Positions 24,186 to 35,754 of a stretch of DNA of 64,000 bases are shown here, piece by piece (within the stretch, counting starts at the first letter, position 1; the number at the start of each line of letters is the position of its first letter). Under the pieces are notes generated by a model that saw nothing but the letters and a program-made list of their open reading frames with translations, made no database searches and had not been told where the DNA came from. Source of the DNA: Hyposmocoma kahamanoa (lineage: Eukaryota > Arthropoda > Insecta > Lepidoptera > Cosmopterigidae); NCBI RefSeq assembly GCF_003589595.1, contig NW_020654289.1, forward strand, positions 2,394,643-2,458,642, given 5' to 3'. A program made the position numbers and the translations under genes.

Positions 24186-24350
24186 TTTTCTGGGCTATTT
24201 ACAGCACTGGGTGTCGCGGTCAAAGACTCATAGAGTAATCTATGAACGATTTATCACCTTGTTAGTACCTTTACAGCCACCAGTCCTGGCGATAGATGTC
24301 GCTATTCGCTGTATTTTAATTTTTTATTGAATTGATATTCAATTATTGTT
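24186..24350 (-). mobile_element. Second tRNA-like SINE family, fragment
   Basis: GTACCTTTACAGCCACCAG, GATAGATGTCGCTATTCGCTG and TTGAATTGATATTCAATTAT are the body words of the family seen in full at 39300 and 48955. The tRNA-like segment is missing. Confidence 0.6.
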
Positions 24351-24365
24351 TGTGATACTCTAAGT

Positions 24366-24536
24366 GTCGTATTCCAGAACTCTACTCAATGCTCAAGTCA
24401 GGATTTCAGCAGACTTGAGTATGATTTTAAGCACTGGAAATACGACCCCAATGGCAAGGACTTGAGTATGATTTTCAGTGCTCACTGCAACACTCAAATC
24501 CTGACTTGAGCATTGAGTAGAGTTCTGGAATACGAC
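24366..24536 (+). mobile_element. 171-bp palindromic MITE, copy 1
   Basis: The terminal 41 bp form a perfect inverted repeat: GTCGTATTCCAGAACTCTAC, then TCAATGCTCAAGTCAGGATTT, with its exact complement at the right end. The interior repeats GACTTGAGTATGATTTT twice, so much of the element is self-complementary. A second copy of identical length lies inverted at 33159-33329. Confidence 0.9.
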
Positions 24537-24840
24537 CCATAGAGTAATTAGGCTGTTACATAATTTAATTTTTTGGGTACAATGGGTGGAATTATTGGAG
24601 CACTTTAAGCCGCGTTAAGAAATGTTTATAGATGGTCAGGATTTCGGGATAAAGCTGGAAAACCATTTAAGGTCGCTAACACAATAATTTAAAAAGAAAA
24701 TAGTTATTTTTCTACAATAGTTAGTTTTCTAGGCTAAAGTGAATAGGCATTATTTAGGTGTGCATGGTACATCGTCGACCTCATTATCACTTTTCATCAG
24801 GTGAGATGGAGGTCAAAGGTGCACTTATTTTTTATAAAAA

Positions 24841-25065
24841 AAAAACAAACTCACAACGCTCACAACGCTCACAATCAACATAGCCCCGCACTAGGGAAAC
24901 CCTGTGTCGCGGGTGCCATGGACACACACATAGACAACCACAAATTACACCCAAACTCACGAGAGAAATAATTGTAGGCCATACAAATATTTCTCCCGGC
25001 CCGGGAATCGAACCTGGGACCTCTGCGTGGCAGTCCGGCATGGTAACCGTTCGGCCACGGAGGCA
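24841..25065 (-). mobile_element. Gly-tRNA-derived SINE, full copy
   Basis: On the - strand the head reads GCCTCCGTGGCCGAACGG (A box), then CGGACTGCCACGCAGAGG (the anticodon-loop region of tRNA-Gly GCC), then GGTTCGATTCCCGGGCCGGG (B box). The body is AATATTTGTATGG, GAGTTTGGGTGTAATTTGTG and CCATGGCACCCGCGACACAG, ending GGGGCTATGTTG. It is a retroposed element, not a functional tRNA. Confidence 0.9.
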
Positions 25066-26145
25066 GTTTATAAAAATCTAATAAATCTCAAAAATAAATA
25101 TTTATTTCATATTGAAACAAATTGCAGTTGAAATACTCACATTGTTTAAACTTAAACACTTACTCGTAAGACCATATTCCCCTGAGAAGAATCAGTAACA
25201 TACTCTCAGAATTGCTCTTTGTAAATAAACATTAAGTACACATCATTTACAATATTTATTCCTAAGTTTATTTCAAATATCATGGATACACTTTTCTGGA
25301 CTTGATAACAAAACACCAGCATTTTAACTTCTATTTCCTATCAATACGCAATGTATTCAAATAGAAAGCGATCTGAACTCATGTTGTGACGTATACAGGG
25401 TATAACAAAAAGGTCCGACCAAATTTCAGCTGCTAACATTGCTCATCACAACAAACAACTTTCAAATTTGCAATTAAAAGTTTGTTACCCATTCAAAGTT
25501 CGATCCACAAGTTACGCGAACAGTCCTCTAAAATTAACCTAAATTGAAATAAACTAATATAATAACAAAAAAATTATATTAAAGAAATTAAGGCAACACC
25601 ACCCGAAATATTAATCATATATAAATTATACCGGATACTTAGATATGTTAAATCTCAACGTTTTTACGGAAACGTCAAAAACATCTACACAACGTGTACT
25701 AAGGTCCGGCGGCCGCTAGGTGGCGTTAGTGAGACATGGAGCCAATACGATGGTAACAAAGGTAAGCAAATTTGAATTTTAACGCATAAAAACTGCGGTA
25801 CCGGACGGTATGAGAGACGTAATAAGGTCAGTTGACTTCTCAAGGCTAAGCTGTGACAATATATTACGACGTCATCCAGTCAAACCTGTGACAAGTCAAA
25901 AGAATTGCTGGGGTCTCCGGCCTGTGATGATGTAGCGGTGATCTGAGGAAGGTTACTAAAGTGGTTTGCTGGCTATTTTAATAATAATTCGTTCCCTTGG
26001 TATAAAAAAGCCACATCTGATTATACATCAAAAGTGTTTTATCACATGAAAATCATAAAAATAATAAGATTCACAATTTGCTTCATGTAGTATGAAACAA
26101 ATTATGAATTAGTTATAATTAGATATGTTATATTTAAAATGTAAT
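25066..26145. other. Non-coding stretch
   Basis: No exon or clear repeat copy is seen, apart from retroelement-like words near 25390-25480. Confidence 0.4.
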
Positions 26146-26147
26146 TA

Positions 26148-26305
26148 GACGCCCTCCGTGGTCGAGTAGCTTACACAACTATATTGTCTCGGGTCTGGGT
26201 GTTTTTGGCGCCGTCGTTGTTTCTGATTTCCATGGCACAAGTGCTTTAGTTACTTACTTTGAGATCAGAGCAACGTATGTGATATGAAATCTTCTAAGTC
26301 TTATT
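26148..26305 (+). mobile_element. Retroelement 3' tail
   Basis: GCCCTCCGTGGTCGAGTAGC, GTCTCGGGTCTGGGTG, GGCACAAGTGCTTTAG and GATCAGAGCAACGTATGTGA form a conserved-looking tail of a type common as SINE/LINE ends in moth and butterfly genomes. No ORF is left. Confidence 0.45.
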
Positions 26306-26516
26306 TAAGTATGAAAAAGTGTCGACTAATTTTGCAGATATGGTAAATTTATTTATTACACCGAAAATGCGAATGGGTTTCGTTTCGTTCTATTCCGTTC
26401 ACCTTGTATTTGGACAATGGAACATGATCCTGTTTGAACTATATAAGTAAGGAATAACAATGCTAACTTTTGTGTTAACAACTGAGCACGGGTCTCCGAG
26501 GGTTGTGTACCTTTTT

Positions 26517-26802
26517 CATTGACTTACAAATAAATGGACGACGGGTGTAATACAAAAACCACGAAAAAAATGTCCCAAGTCAACCTATTTAAACGTAGTG
26601 ACATGTCAAGGAATATGAAAAAGCTAAAACGTTGAATTTAAATTGTAATGTCATCGCAGTACTGTCTAATTTTGCTTGCTTCGCTGTCAGTCGAACAAAC
26701 GAAGACTAGAGCGTGAATGACGCTCTGTATACGATTTTAACGCCCTATAAGTTCGGACACTTTTTAGCGCGGACCCGACGTCCATATAATTGTAAGTCAA
26801 TG
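26517..26802 (-). mobile_element. hAT-like MITE copy 4
   Basis: Full-length 286-bp copy in reverse orientation with the exact 8-bp duplication ACCTTTTT on both sides (26509-26516 and 26803-26810). It is very close in sequence to copies 2, 3 and 5. Confidence 0.92.
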
Positions 26803-27189
26803 ACCTTTTTCGATTTTTTTTTCATCACAATGTTTTTCTTCACTGGCTACGAAAGATGCGAAATATTCACATTATACCTACATGCAGAGTGACAAAAACC
26901 GAAAACCGTGCATTCATGTTATAACAAATATCAAAGATTACACAAAATAAATGGAATTTTAATCCTATTTATCATTTGAATTACGAGCAGAGTCGCGGTA
27001 GGTACTATTAATTATCCAAGGATTAAAACTCAAGCGGTGATTAATAATTAGTCATCAAAAAAACTGTATTTACTTATTATAATTATTGCTTGCTTATAAG
27101 CAATAGCGTGTCAACCAACTTGGTCATATTTTTGAGAAAATGGCGTCTATAGTCCATTTATTTAGGTACATAACGAAATGTAAACAATC

Positions 27190-28196
27190 TTGATATATAT
27201 GTATTTATTGTCTTGTTATATTTTATTGTCTAAATTTACCTATGCCTTGTTCCACTTGAAGAAAACAACAGATTTTAAAACGGCCTTAAGTACATACTAC
27301 GCGTACGCATTTTCATGGCTCCAATACGGCATAATATTGTGGGGAAGCAGCACAAATGTAAAAGACATTTTTATAATTCAAAAAAGATGCATTAGAATCC
27401 TGGCTAACATTGATCAAATGGACTCATGTCGACCCCATTTCATAAAACACAATTTATTAACCCTCACTTCAATTTATATACTTGAGTCATGTAAATTTGT
27501 ACGTAAGAATATAGGTTTGTATTCTCCAATACCAGGAATTAAACGCAATGACAGAAATAAATACAAATTAAAAGTACCCTTTTCAAAATTGCAATTATTT
27601 ACTAACAGCCCTCATTGTATGTTGATAAAAATTTATAATAAAATCCCAAATAAAATCAAAAGTAACGAAAAATACATAACGTTTATTAAACATCTAAAAC
27701 AAATGTTAATTAAAAAATGCTACTACTCTATAGAGGAATTTTTTTCAGACAAATTCGAGTAGCTATTCGTATTCGTTTTAATATTATAATAAAATTTCGT
27801 TTAAAATAGAATATATTCGTTATATGATTGTAGATGCTATGCTATTACCTCGTTTGTGTATTTTAGATTACATAAGCTCTATGTTGCAATTTTATAACTA
27901 TATGTCTAGAGTTAAATTTATGTTTTAATTCCATTATTATTTGAATTGTATAGGTAGAAAATAAATATAAAATTATAGTTATTACAATGTAAATATAATA
28001 ATATAAATGTGGTATGTGAATGTGTGAAAGTGAGTAGGTAATATTATATTAAGTTCCTCTCTCAAATTGTTAAATCTTGCAGTGCCCTAACGGGGTCCAT
28101 ATGAACACATGTATTTAAGTTAAGACCTTTTCTAACATATGGTGACAATGAATAAATGAATATGAATATGAATATGAATATGAATATGAATATTTT
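27190..28196 (+). pseudogene. LINE 3' end: RT C-terminal domain, 3' UTR and hexamer tail
   Basis: An ORF to 27762 encodes the C-terminal domain of the same LINE type as at 8110. It has WGSSTNVKDIF, the IQKRCIRIL signature and MDSCRPHF, and near its C-terminus KIYNKIPNKIKS. A 3' UTR follows, with TTAAGACCTT and ending in a GAATAT hexamer array (28152-28196), the usual microsatellite tail of such elements. The catalytic RT core and everything upstream are absent because of 5' truncation. The reading frame of the remaining part is intact, so it may be younger than the copy at 8110. Confidence 0.85.
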
Positions 28197-28584
28197 TATT
28201 GAAACATGCTTTACAAATCAATAGGTATAAAATAGGCATGCAATTTCATATGAAATTAAGTATTTGTATTTTGTATTTAAAGGTAAGTAAAAATCGTTTT
28301 ATAAATGTATATTTCATAAAATAAACATCTCAAGATTGTTTACATTTAGTTAAGTACACACTAAACAAATGTACTATAGAGATTTTATCGTGGTTGTAGC
28401 TAATGTATTTATGTCAACTCTTTTTACCATTTTTTATTATGTGGAGGTTTCAAATCACTTAGTCACACACCTGCTATCCGCGACGGGGCGCAGCGCAGTG
28501 AGCGATAGCTTCAATATCAAGGGCGACGTGGTCCGTGGTTTCAACCACTCTCATCTACGACACACATCAATCACATCGTTCATT

Positions 28585-29125
28585 CGTCAACGTCTTCAAT
28601 CTACAGACAAGAAAAAATATAACACAATCAATAGTGATAATGTTTTGTTTTCGTGTTGAATTTTGTCAAAGAGTATCTGTACCGTGGACAGACGTGGCAG
28701 GCGGATGATAATAATGAGTGTTTACCAATGATATTTATCCATAGTTGCACATTACATTTCATTTTACGTTGAGCCAGGGAACTTCTGTTTACTATTATAA
28801 TTATTATATTACTAAAAAGAAAAATAAATTAAGTAAAAGACAAATAATACAGTCGAGTTTTTTAAAGTATTGAAGTTAGGTTATGAACTTTTCCTTGAGG
28901 AAATGCGAAATCTTTAGACCATGCAGCATAGTCTATCTTTTATTTTTTAAAGTTTATATGTGGCAACTATAGTAACTATTGTATTCATGTTATCCTACTG
29001 TGTTCTTGTGTAGTCAGAGCACTCTGTTGCTTATTGCTCTATGATATTGAAGAGGTGTGTCTTCACCGCACATCAGAGAAACACAGCGTGTGTATGGAAC
29101 GCCGCACCTAGTACAATAATACATA
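28585..29125 (+). repeat. Left arm of a large inverted duplication
   Basis: This arm pairs with 30385-31015 in inverse. Shared words in order include CTTCAATCTA(C/T)AGACAAGAA, ATTTTGTCAAAGAGTA, GTGGACAGACGTG, CAATGATATTTATCCATAGT, GTAACTATT, ATGATATTGAAG and GGAACGCCGCA. Identity looks near 75-80 percent with indels. No coding frame survives in either arm. Confidence 0.8.
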
Positions 29126-29764
29126 GATATTGTTAGATCCTACACAATTGTCTTTTGATCGTCATATTAGAAATTACATTCAAAATTATAATGTATAGGA
29201 TCGCAGTAAACTATCCTAATTGAAAAGTAATTCTAACTTTTTCTGGTTGCCATGATGACGGTGATTTGTTGATTACATGTATTGTAACTAGTAAAAAGTC
29301 GACTTTTATTTGCGAACATTTATTTTTACCCTGAACAGCATATCGGCATCAGGGACCATCTCGAGAGCATACCCTTTCATAAAAGAAAAAAGATTTTAAA
29401 AATCCGTCCACTAGTGATGGAGAAATCGGCGAGTACACTGACATGCCTATAAAATTTGAGAATTTTCCTCGATTTCCATGGAATCCCCTCATCAGATTCT
29501 GACTTGGTGGCAATGGGACCGCCACGATAGTGCATCTTTTCAAACAAAAAAAAAAGAATTTTCATAATCAATCCACAATTGACGGAGAAGTCGGAAAACA
29601 CACATACAACCGAACGTATAATCTCCTCCTTTCCTCCTTTCTGTAAAGGCCCCGAAACGTTCATAAGTTTGAAAAAAAAACAAATATACGCGATTAAGAC
29701 CTGACAAAAATAGTCAAAAAGGACGATGGTCTCAATTGCCTGTGGCCCCATTCAAATTTGAAGA

Positions 29765-29995
29765 ATTTTCTATTTCTGCCGCCGAGCATTAATGTTTAGC
29801 ATTCCTGTGTTTGAAGGGTAAGGGTGCTGGTGAAATTACAGGCACATGGGACTTGTCAACTTATATCTCAGGGTGTCGGGCGCAGAGGCAGTGCCCCTCA
29901 AATCTTTGCCATTTAAAGCTCTGAGTGGCACTGCAACTGTTATGGATAGGCACACAACTAATTCGTCCCGTCACTTGATATTATAAAAAAATGCC
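29765..29995 (+). repeat. Unclassified ~310-bp repeat family, 5' truncated
   Basis: It starts within the family at CTATTTCTGCCGCC and continues through GTGCTGGTGAAATTACAGG, ATGGGACTTGTCAACTTA and TTAAAGCTCTGAGTGGC. It ends at TTGATATTATAAAAAAATG, apparently the natural A-rich 3' end. Confidence 0.75.
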
Positions 29996-30384
29996 AGCGA
30001 TGCGACAAGAAAATGTGTTCAATATGCGAAACACACACTTCAGATGGTACTATAACAAATTAACAGTTAGTTACAATGTCACATCATACGACATATACAG
30101 TCAAAACCTTGCCAGATGAAGATAAAACAATAAAATGCAAAACTGTATAGCCCATAAAAAGGAATTGACATTGAAGAGTTTACCCCAGAAACCTTCACAT
30201 ACATTTATTGCTAATTTTGCATTAAGGTCTCATAAGCCCTCGCCTACGTAGTTTAGAAACATTATCTGTAAAGGTTCATATTATATTATTATTAATAATA
30301 ACAACTTGAGGCGATGGAATTTCAGTAGCTTGCTGCTTCCAACACAAATGCAGAAAGCAGTAATTCTCGACGCGATACAATGAT

Positions 30385-31015
30385 TTCTATGTACTATCGT
30401 ATTAGATGCGGCGTTCCGTACACACGCAGTGTTTCACTTACAATGAAGATACAACACTTCAATATCATACATTAAAAAGCAACAGTGTTCTGGTTAAACA
30501 ATAACAAAGTAGGGACAATATGAATAAAATAGTTACTATGGTCATCATATATACATTTAAAAAATATAATTGAAGACTAGGCTACATGGTCCTAAGATTT
30601 TTGCGTAGGAAAGTACGTAACATAACATCAATAATTTCAACATCTCGATCGTATTTTTTTTGCTTTTACTTTATTTGTTTTCCTTTTAAGTAATACAATA
30701 ATTATAAATAGTAAACGGAAGGCCCGTGTGTCAAAGCAAAATGACATGTATTGTGCAAATATATAGCACTTTTTATGTATAGGGACTTTGCCAGGGAGTT
30801 TGCGTTAATTCCCCAACTATGGATAAATATCATTGGTAAACACTCAATATTATCTGCCTGGCTAGCAAATTCCCAACTGGTATAGACTGTCACGTCTGTC
30901 CACGATACTACGGTACTCTTTGACAAAATTGAACACTAAAACAAAACACTGTCACTATGATAGTGTTATGTTTGCAACACACAGTTGCTGTGAATGTTCT
31001 TGTCTATAGATTGAA
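30385..31015 (-). repeat. Right arm of a large inverted duplication
   Basis: This is the reverse-complement partner of 28585-29125. The arms flank a 1.26-kb centre holding one copy of the ~310-bp repeat (29765-29995). The arms could be the long terminal inverted repeats of one element or two inverted insertions. Confidence 0.8.
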
Positions 31016-31234
31016 GTCGTTAATGCGACACGTATCGTTCACCGGTTCTTGAACCCCACGAGTCCCTGATCGCGGCCGACTTTGCCTTTGTCCGGGAATA
31101 CTGTTAGGCTCTAGGAGAGACGAGAACCTAAAATAGTTAACCTGATAAATACTTAAATATAGAAATTTAAAGAATGACAAATGACATTTACAAGACGTAA
31201 CTGAAGCAACAAACTATACACAAGTGAATTTTTT

Positions 31235-31390
31235 TCACACTCATAGCCCCGAAGTAGAAAGACACTGTATCGTGGGGTGGATACGTGGACACACACATAG
31301 ACAACCACAAATTATACCTAAACCCACTAAAGAATAGAACCCGGGAACTCTGCGTGGCAGCCCAATGGACTAACCGTTCGGTCACGGAGT
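31235..31390 (-). mobile_element. Gly-tRNA-derived SINE, degraded copy
   Basis: The - strand shows GACTCCGTGACCGAACGG, CTGCCACGCAGAG and CTATGTGTGTGTCCACG from the family, but the B box and the following ~30 bp are largely lost. Confidence 0.75.
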
Positions 31391-31391
31391 C

Positions 31392-32543
31392 TAGTAACTA
31401 TTAAATAATCTGTGCCCTTTCGTTCATTTACACTATCTGTCGTCTACTCGTACCTCGATGATATTCTTTGTTTTGGTCAGTCTTACGATGAATATGCAAA
31501 TAATGTAATAATTACTACAAAATTATTATAATCACTGGGCTTTATATCACAAATAAAGATAAAAGTTGCTTGTGTGCGAGTCAACAATGCAAATTCTTTG
31601 GATTTGTATATGATTCATCAAGTACGATTTTAAAATCGCCCTCTGAAAAGAAAAGTTGGGGAGACCGCGGCTAGTAGTTCCCGGGGTAAGTTGTTCTCAC
31701 AACAACAACTTTGCAAGGAAAATATGTAGCAATACATGTGAAGCGCGTCGTTAAAGCGTCAGGTGATGCGTCTTGCCGGCAGCCATATCAGTAACTCCGA
31801 TGACGACGTGTGGCTATGTGCGTGGAGCTGTCAAAATATCACGTAAATAAATATTTTCTTGTTTAAATTTTTTGGTACGTTTTTGTTTATTATGGGCCGA
31901 TTTATACGTAACTTTTCTAAATTGTAGAGACATTAGTAAGGAATCTTATTGTTTGAGTATTTTTTTTATTGAATCTATTACTTTGCCGGTATGTCAGTCT
32001 TCGTATAAAAAGGTAATTTGGGGCTATAAGTTCCTCCCTCGAGGGGCTGGTTGTTTCTAGGAACAACTTCCCCATTGACCTCCAATCATGCTTAAAATTT
32101 TTATGACCATTTTTCTTTGTTTAAGGATGCCAAACTATATACAAACAGGCTCATGTCAAATATTTAGACAAGATGATAGAGTCACTTAAGTGTGTCTCAA
32201 CTGTGATTCAGATGAAGAAATGAGCGATGAATAATATTCCTGATGAATAAGAAGAATGTAGTAGTTTTTTTTAAGTTAGTTGTGCATAATATAAACATTG
32301 CATACGTACAATTATAAAATAGGTGGTTTTATTTAAAAAAAATCTTTGTTATTCTGTCATAATCTTGGCGGAACAATTTGCCTCAAAGGCGGAACAACGC
32401 GCCCCAATGCGGGGCTGAATATTCCGCTCCGAAATTTGTCAAAAATTTGCCTCTATGAAAAAGACTATTGAGATATTAGTAGAAGTGATTGTACTATTAC
32501 AAAAAGCGATAAACATTTGTTCAACATTTCCACATGTTGAAAA
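31392..32543. other. Non-coding stretch up to the gap
   Basis: No exon or named repeat copy is recognised. The sequence stops at the N run. Confidence 0.45.
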
Positions 32544-32943
32544 NNNNNNNNNNNNNNNNNNNNNNNNNNNNNNNNNNNNNNNNNNNNNNNNNNNNNNNNN
32601 NNNNNNNNNNNNNNNNNNNNNNNNNNNNNNNNNNNNNNNNNNNNNNNNNNNNNNNNNNNNNNNNNNNNNNNNNNNNNNNNNNNNNNNNNNNNNNNNNNNN
32701 NNNNNNNNNNNNNNNNNNNNNNNNNNNNNNNNNNNNNNNNNNNNNNNNNNNNNNNNNNNNNNNNNNNNNNNNNNNNNNNNNNNNNNNNNNNNNNNNNNNN
32801 NNNNNNNNNNNNNNNNNNNNNNNNNNNNNNNNNNNNNNNNNNNNNNNNNNNNNNNNNNNNNNNNNNNNNNNNNNNNNNNNNNNNNNNNNNNNNNNNNNNN
32901 NNNNNNNNNNNNNNNNNNNNNNNNNNNNNNNNNNNNNNNNNNN
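32544..32943. other. Assembly gap, 400 N
   Basis: An unbroken run of exactly 400 N. The round length suggests an estimated or placeholder size. ORFs reported across it have no meaning. Confidence 0.99.
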
Positions 32944-33158
32944 AAAAATAATCCCCCTGGTTAATGTGACAATAAGTCGTCCGTAACGGGCAAGGATAAT
33001 ATTGCGTACAAGAACGGAATAGTAATGTAGAAAAGTTATTATTATTGTTATAAGAAAATATACAATAGGCGGAAATGTAAAGATGAAACGGTTGCTTCGG
33101 ATAGGTCGACGTTTTGACTCCTTGCGGCGGCATATACCTATGGCTTACATTTCTAAGG

Positions 33159-33329
33159 GTCGTATTCCAGAACTCTACTCAATACTCAAGTCACGACTTG
33201 AGTATTGCAGTGAGCACTGAAAATCATACTCAAGTCCTTGCCATTAGGGTCATATTTCCAGTGCTCGAAATCATACTCAAGTCTGCTCAAATCCTGACTT
33301 GAGTATTGAGTAGAGTTCTAGAATACGAC
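33159..33329 (-). mobile_element. 171-bp palindromic MITE, copy 2
   Basis: Same length and ends as 24366-24536 but reversed. The interior carries AATCATACTCAAGTCCTTGC, the complement of copy 1. A few substitutions break the perfect terminal repeat. Confidence 0.9.
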
Positions 33330-33394
33330 TCTTAGTCACGTACACTTGTGAAGCATTGTGTACGACGAACGTTAAAAGTGTTATGTCGCCAATC

Positions 33395-33500
33395 ACCATT
33401 TAGCCTGTGTGGCGTACTATGGAATAAACTCTCTTCTTATCTTAGAAGAAGCCCATGCCCAGCAGAGCGACGTATTATCGGTTGACTATAATGATGATAT
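33395..33500 (+). mobile_element. LINE 3' tail fragment
   Basis: GAAGCCCATGCCCAGCAG followed by CGACGTATTATCGG and a short TGATGAT run is the nucleotide trace of an RTE-type or related LINE terminus. Confidence 0.45.
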
Positions 33501-33554
33501 CACAACTCCACAGTATTATATAATATTGCTTTTAAATGTATACATACAAACAGT

Positions 33555-33865
33555 TTTTTAGTAGCAGTAGAGCTCTTTGTGAAGAGTTCGTCCAAGGAGG
33601 TACTGCCACCTTATCTATTTCTGACGCCAAGCAGTAATCTTAGTATTACTGTGTTCCGGTTTTGAAGGGTAAGGGTGCTGGTGAAATTACCGGCACATGG
33701 GACTTGTCAACTTATGTCTCAGAGTGACGGGCGCAGAGGCAGTGCCCCTCAGATATTTGCGGTTTAAAGCTCTAAGTGGCACTGCAACTGTTATAGACAG
33801 GCGTCTAGCTTACCATCTGGCGCACGAATTGTTCGTCCCATCACTTAATATTATAACAAAAAACA
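33555..33865 (+). repeat. Unclassified ~310-bp repeat family, reference copy
   Basis: This is the most complete copy, from TAGTAGCAGTAGAGCTC to CACTTAATATTATAACAAAA. It has no usable ORF and no A or B box. Eleven other partial copies lie in the window, on both strands, always with the same order of words and mostly ending at ATATTATAA plus A-rich sequence. The common 3' end and variable 5' truncation suggest retroposition. Confidence 0.8.
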
Positions 33866-34014
33866 AGTCTCCCATTCAGGTAGAGAGAGTGTATAGACCC
33901 ACCCCCTACACGCTCCTGTCATATCTCCTATATGTACGCTTATATAAAATGATTCCGGTAGATTTGTCATTCACGAGGTTTAAAACTATAGTGAAACATA
34001 AACTTTAGCTCTTT

Positions 34015-34406
34015 GTTTATTAATAATTATAACAAACAAATAGCGTCATTTCACAAAATAAGAAAATTTAATATCTATATTAAAACATCGTGACATTCAA
34101 TCAACATAAAAATTACAATTATAGCGACATCTCTAGTCACCGAATGGTAGCTGTAAAGGTACCTCTCTGAGTGAAGAAATAAATTTCTCACAGATGGCGC
34201 TACGGCAAACAAGTCGTTAAAAACCACAGACCACATAAAAAAACCAAAACCAAAGATCTGCAAGAAGCACGAAGAAAAATCCGGAAAGTCTGCTGGTTCG
34301 TTTCGTTACTTAAATAGCAGAGCATCTGGCACGGATTGCCTAAGGGTGCTTGTTCGGATCCAGACAGATCGAAGGAATTCTTCTCAGTATTCGATCTTTG
34401 TTATTG
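34015..34406 (+). mobile_element. Second tRNA-like SINE family, long copy
   Basis: The body includes GCGACATCTCTAGTC, AGCTGTAAAGGTACC, ACAGATGGCGCTACGGC and AAGTCGTTAAAAACC. It is followed by a degraded tRNA-like segment (GTTCGTTTCGTTACTTAAAT, TGGCACGG) and the 3' part GATCGAAGGAATT and TTCGATCTTTGTTATT. The Gly-tRNA SINE at 34408 begins immediately after its end. Confidence 0.7.
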
Positions 34407-34407
34407 T

Positions 34408-34612
34408 GCCTCCGTGGCCGAATGGTTACCATGCCGGACTGCCACGCAGAGGTCCCAGGTTCGATTCCCGGGCCGGGCGAAATATTTGTATGACCTACAT
34501 TTATTTCTCTCGTGAGTTTGGGTGTAATTTGTGGTTGTCTATGTGTGTGTCCATGGCACCCGCGACACAGGGTTTCCCTAGTGCGGGGCTATGTTGAGTG
34601 TGTGCGTTATTA
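34408..34612 (+). mobile_element. Gly-tRNA-derived SINE, full copy
   Basis: GCCTCCGTGGCCGAATGG, CTGCCACGCAGAGG and GGTTCGATTCCCGGGC give A box, anticodon region and B box. The body ends GGGCTATGTTGAGTGTGTG, followed by an AT-repeat tail. It is the best-preserved copy on the + strand. Confidence 0.9.
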
Positions 34613-34670
34613 TATATATTATATATTATTATTATATATATTATATATATATATATTATTATTTATAATT
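34613..34670. repeat. TA/TAT microsatellite
   Basis: Almost pure alternation of A and T in TATATA and TATTAT units, placed directly at the 3' end of the SINE. It probably grew from its tail. Confidence 0.8.
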
Positions 34671-34699
34671 AAAAACTCTAGTATTAAATTGCGAAACGT

Positions 34700-35575
34700 T
34701 AACAATGACATAAAACGACAATGAATATTTAAAGACTTTGACATGTTCTACTGAAGACGGATGAAAAAAGAAAAAAAGGTTAACTAAAAAAGTGATTTAG
34801 GAAGTACTAACAAGAATGAAGAAAAGCAGAAAACATTTTCAAAGTAGTTATGAACGGAAAGAAAAGTATGACGGGCCATCAAATACGTTATAACGACCTC
34901 ATCAAAAGCCTGCTCGAAGGACAAATCAAATGCTAGCGTGGAGGACGGCTTAACAAAAGAAACTTTATTTCAAAAGAACTTTTGGACGCCATATCTTGTA
35001 AGGATATCAAAATAAAAGCTTCGGTGACATTTTACTGGTTCGTTAACACCATTGTTTTGTAAATCTAAAAGAGATATATGTATTCAAAAGAGGGTTTTCA
35101 GGGAAAATAAATTATAATCTATCTACACACATTTCAATTAGCTTAAGTCAGGGTTTCTTAACGTGTCGTCCAAGGGGTCCATGAACGCTGGGGATCCATA
35201 GCGAGCCTATCTAACATAATGCAATAATATAAAAATTGGTATACAATATTTTGTGAGTAAATAATTACTGCGCGCGTGATCTTTTTGAATTTTCTCCATA
35301 ATTGGAGCCTTTCTTTAAGGGTCAGTTTAGAGTTTAGTTTAAAGAGTTTGGGTGAGCGCTTTCTTCAAAGTTTTTCTAAAACAACTTTTGTTAAATTCAA
35401 TATTACCGGTTTTTATAACAAAGTCTTGGAAATGAAACTGTGATAGGGACATGTCATTCTGACTTATTTTGCTTTGTCGTTTGATTGTTATTTTTTGTAA
35501 TACTACGTTTCACTCGTAACAAGGAAATGATTAAATTGTTAAAGTTAAGTTGATTTATTGTAAATGAATCTAGTT
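34700..35575. other. Non-coding stretch
   Basis: No gene or named repeat copy is visible. Confidence 0.45.
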
Positions 35576-35576
35576 T

Positions 35577-35745
35577 TTCGAGTCTATATCGCGTATATTT
35601 GTTTTTTCAATCAACCTTGACCGTTGGACCCGTAAAGAGCGTGAATCCTTAGTTTGCTAAAAAAAAAACTAATAAGTATGCTGTATTGGGATTCGGAAAA
35701 TAACAGTTTTATTTCCAATGTGTAGCAATCGCGAAAGCAAAAGAA
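35577..35745. repeat. CGCGTATATTTG palindromic repeat family, degraded copy
   Basis: ATCGCGTATATTTGTTTTTTC, then CAATGTGTAGCAATCGCGAA, matches the order of words in the better copy at 39795-40030, with about 80 bp lost in between. Confidence 0.5.
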
Positions 35746-35754
35746 CTGGATATT

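Noticed and set aside
24841..25065. Possible functional tRNA-Gly gene (also at 34408 and 43645)
   Set aside because: The tRNA-like heads lack a pairing acceptor stem and are followed by a constant non-tRNA body in every copy, which is a SINE.
28152..28196. Regular hexamer array considered as a CRISPR-like or satellite array
   Set aside because: It is a GAATAT microsatellite forming the 3' tail of the LINE copy; there are no spacers.
32455..33133. Long ORFs across the N run on both strands
   Set aside because: They exist only because N codons contain no stops.
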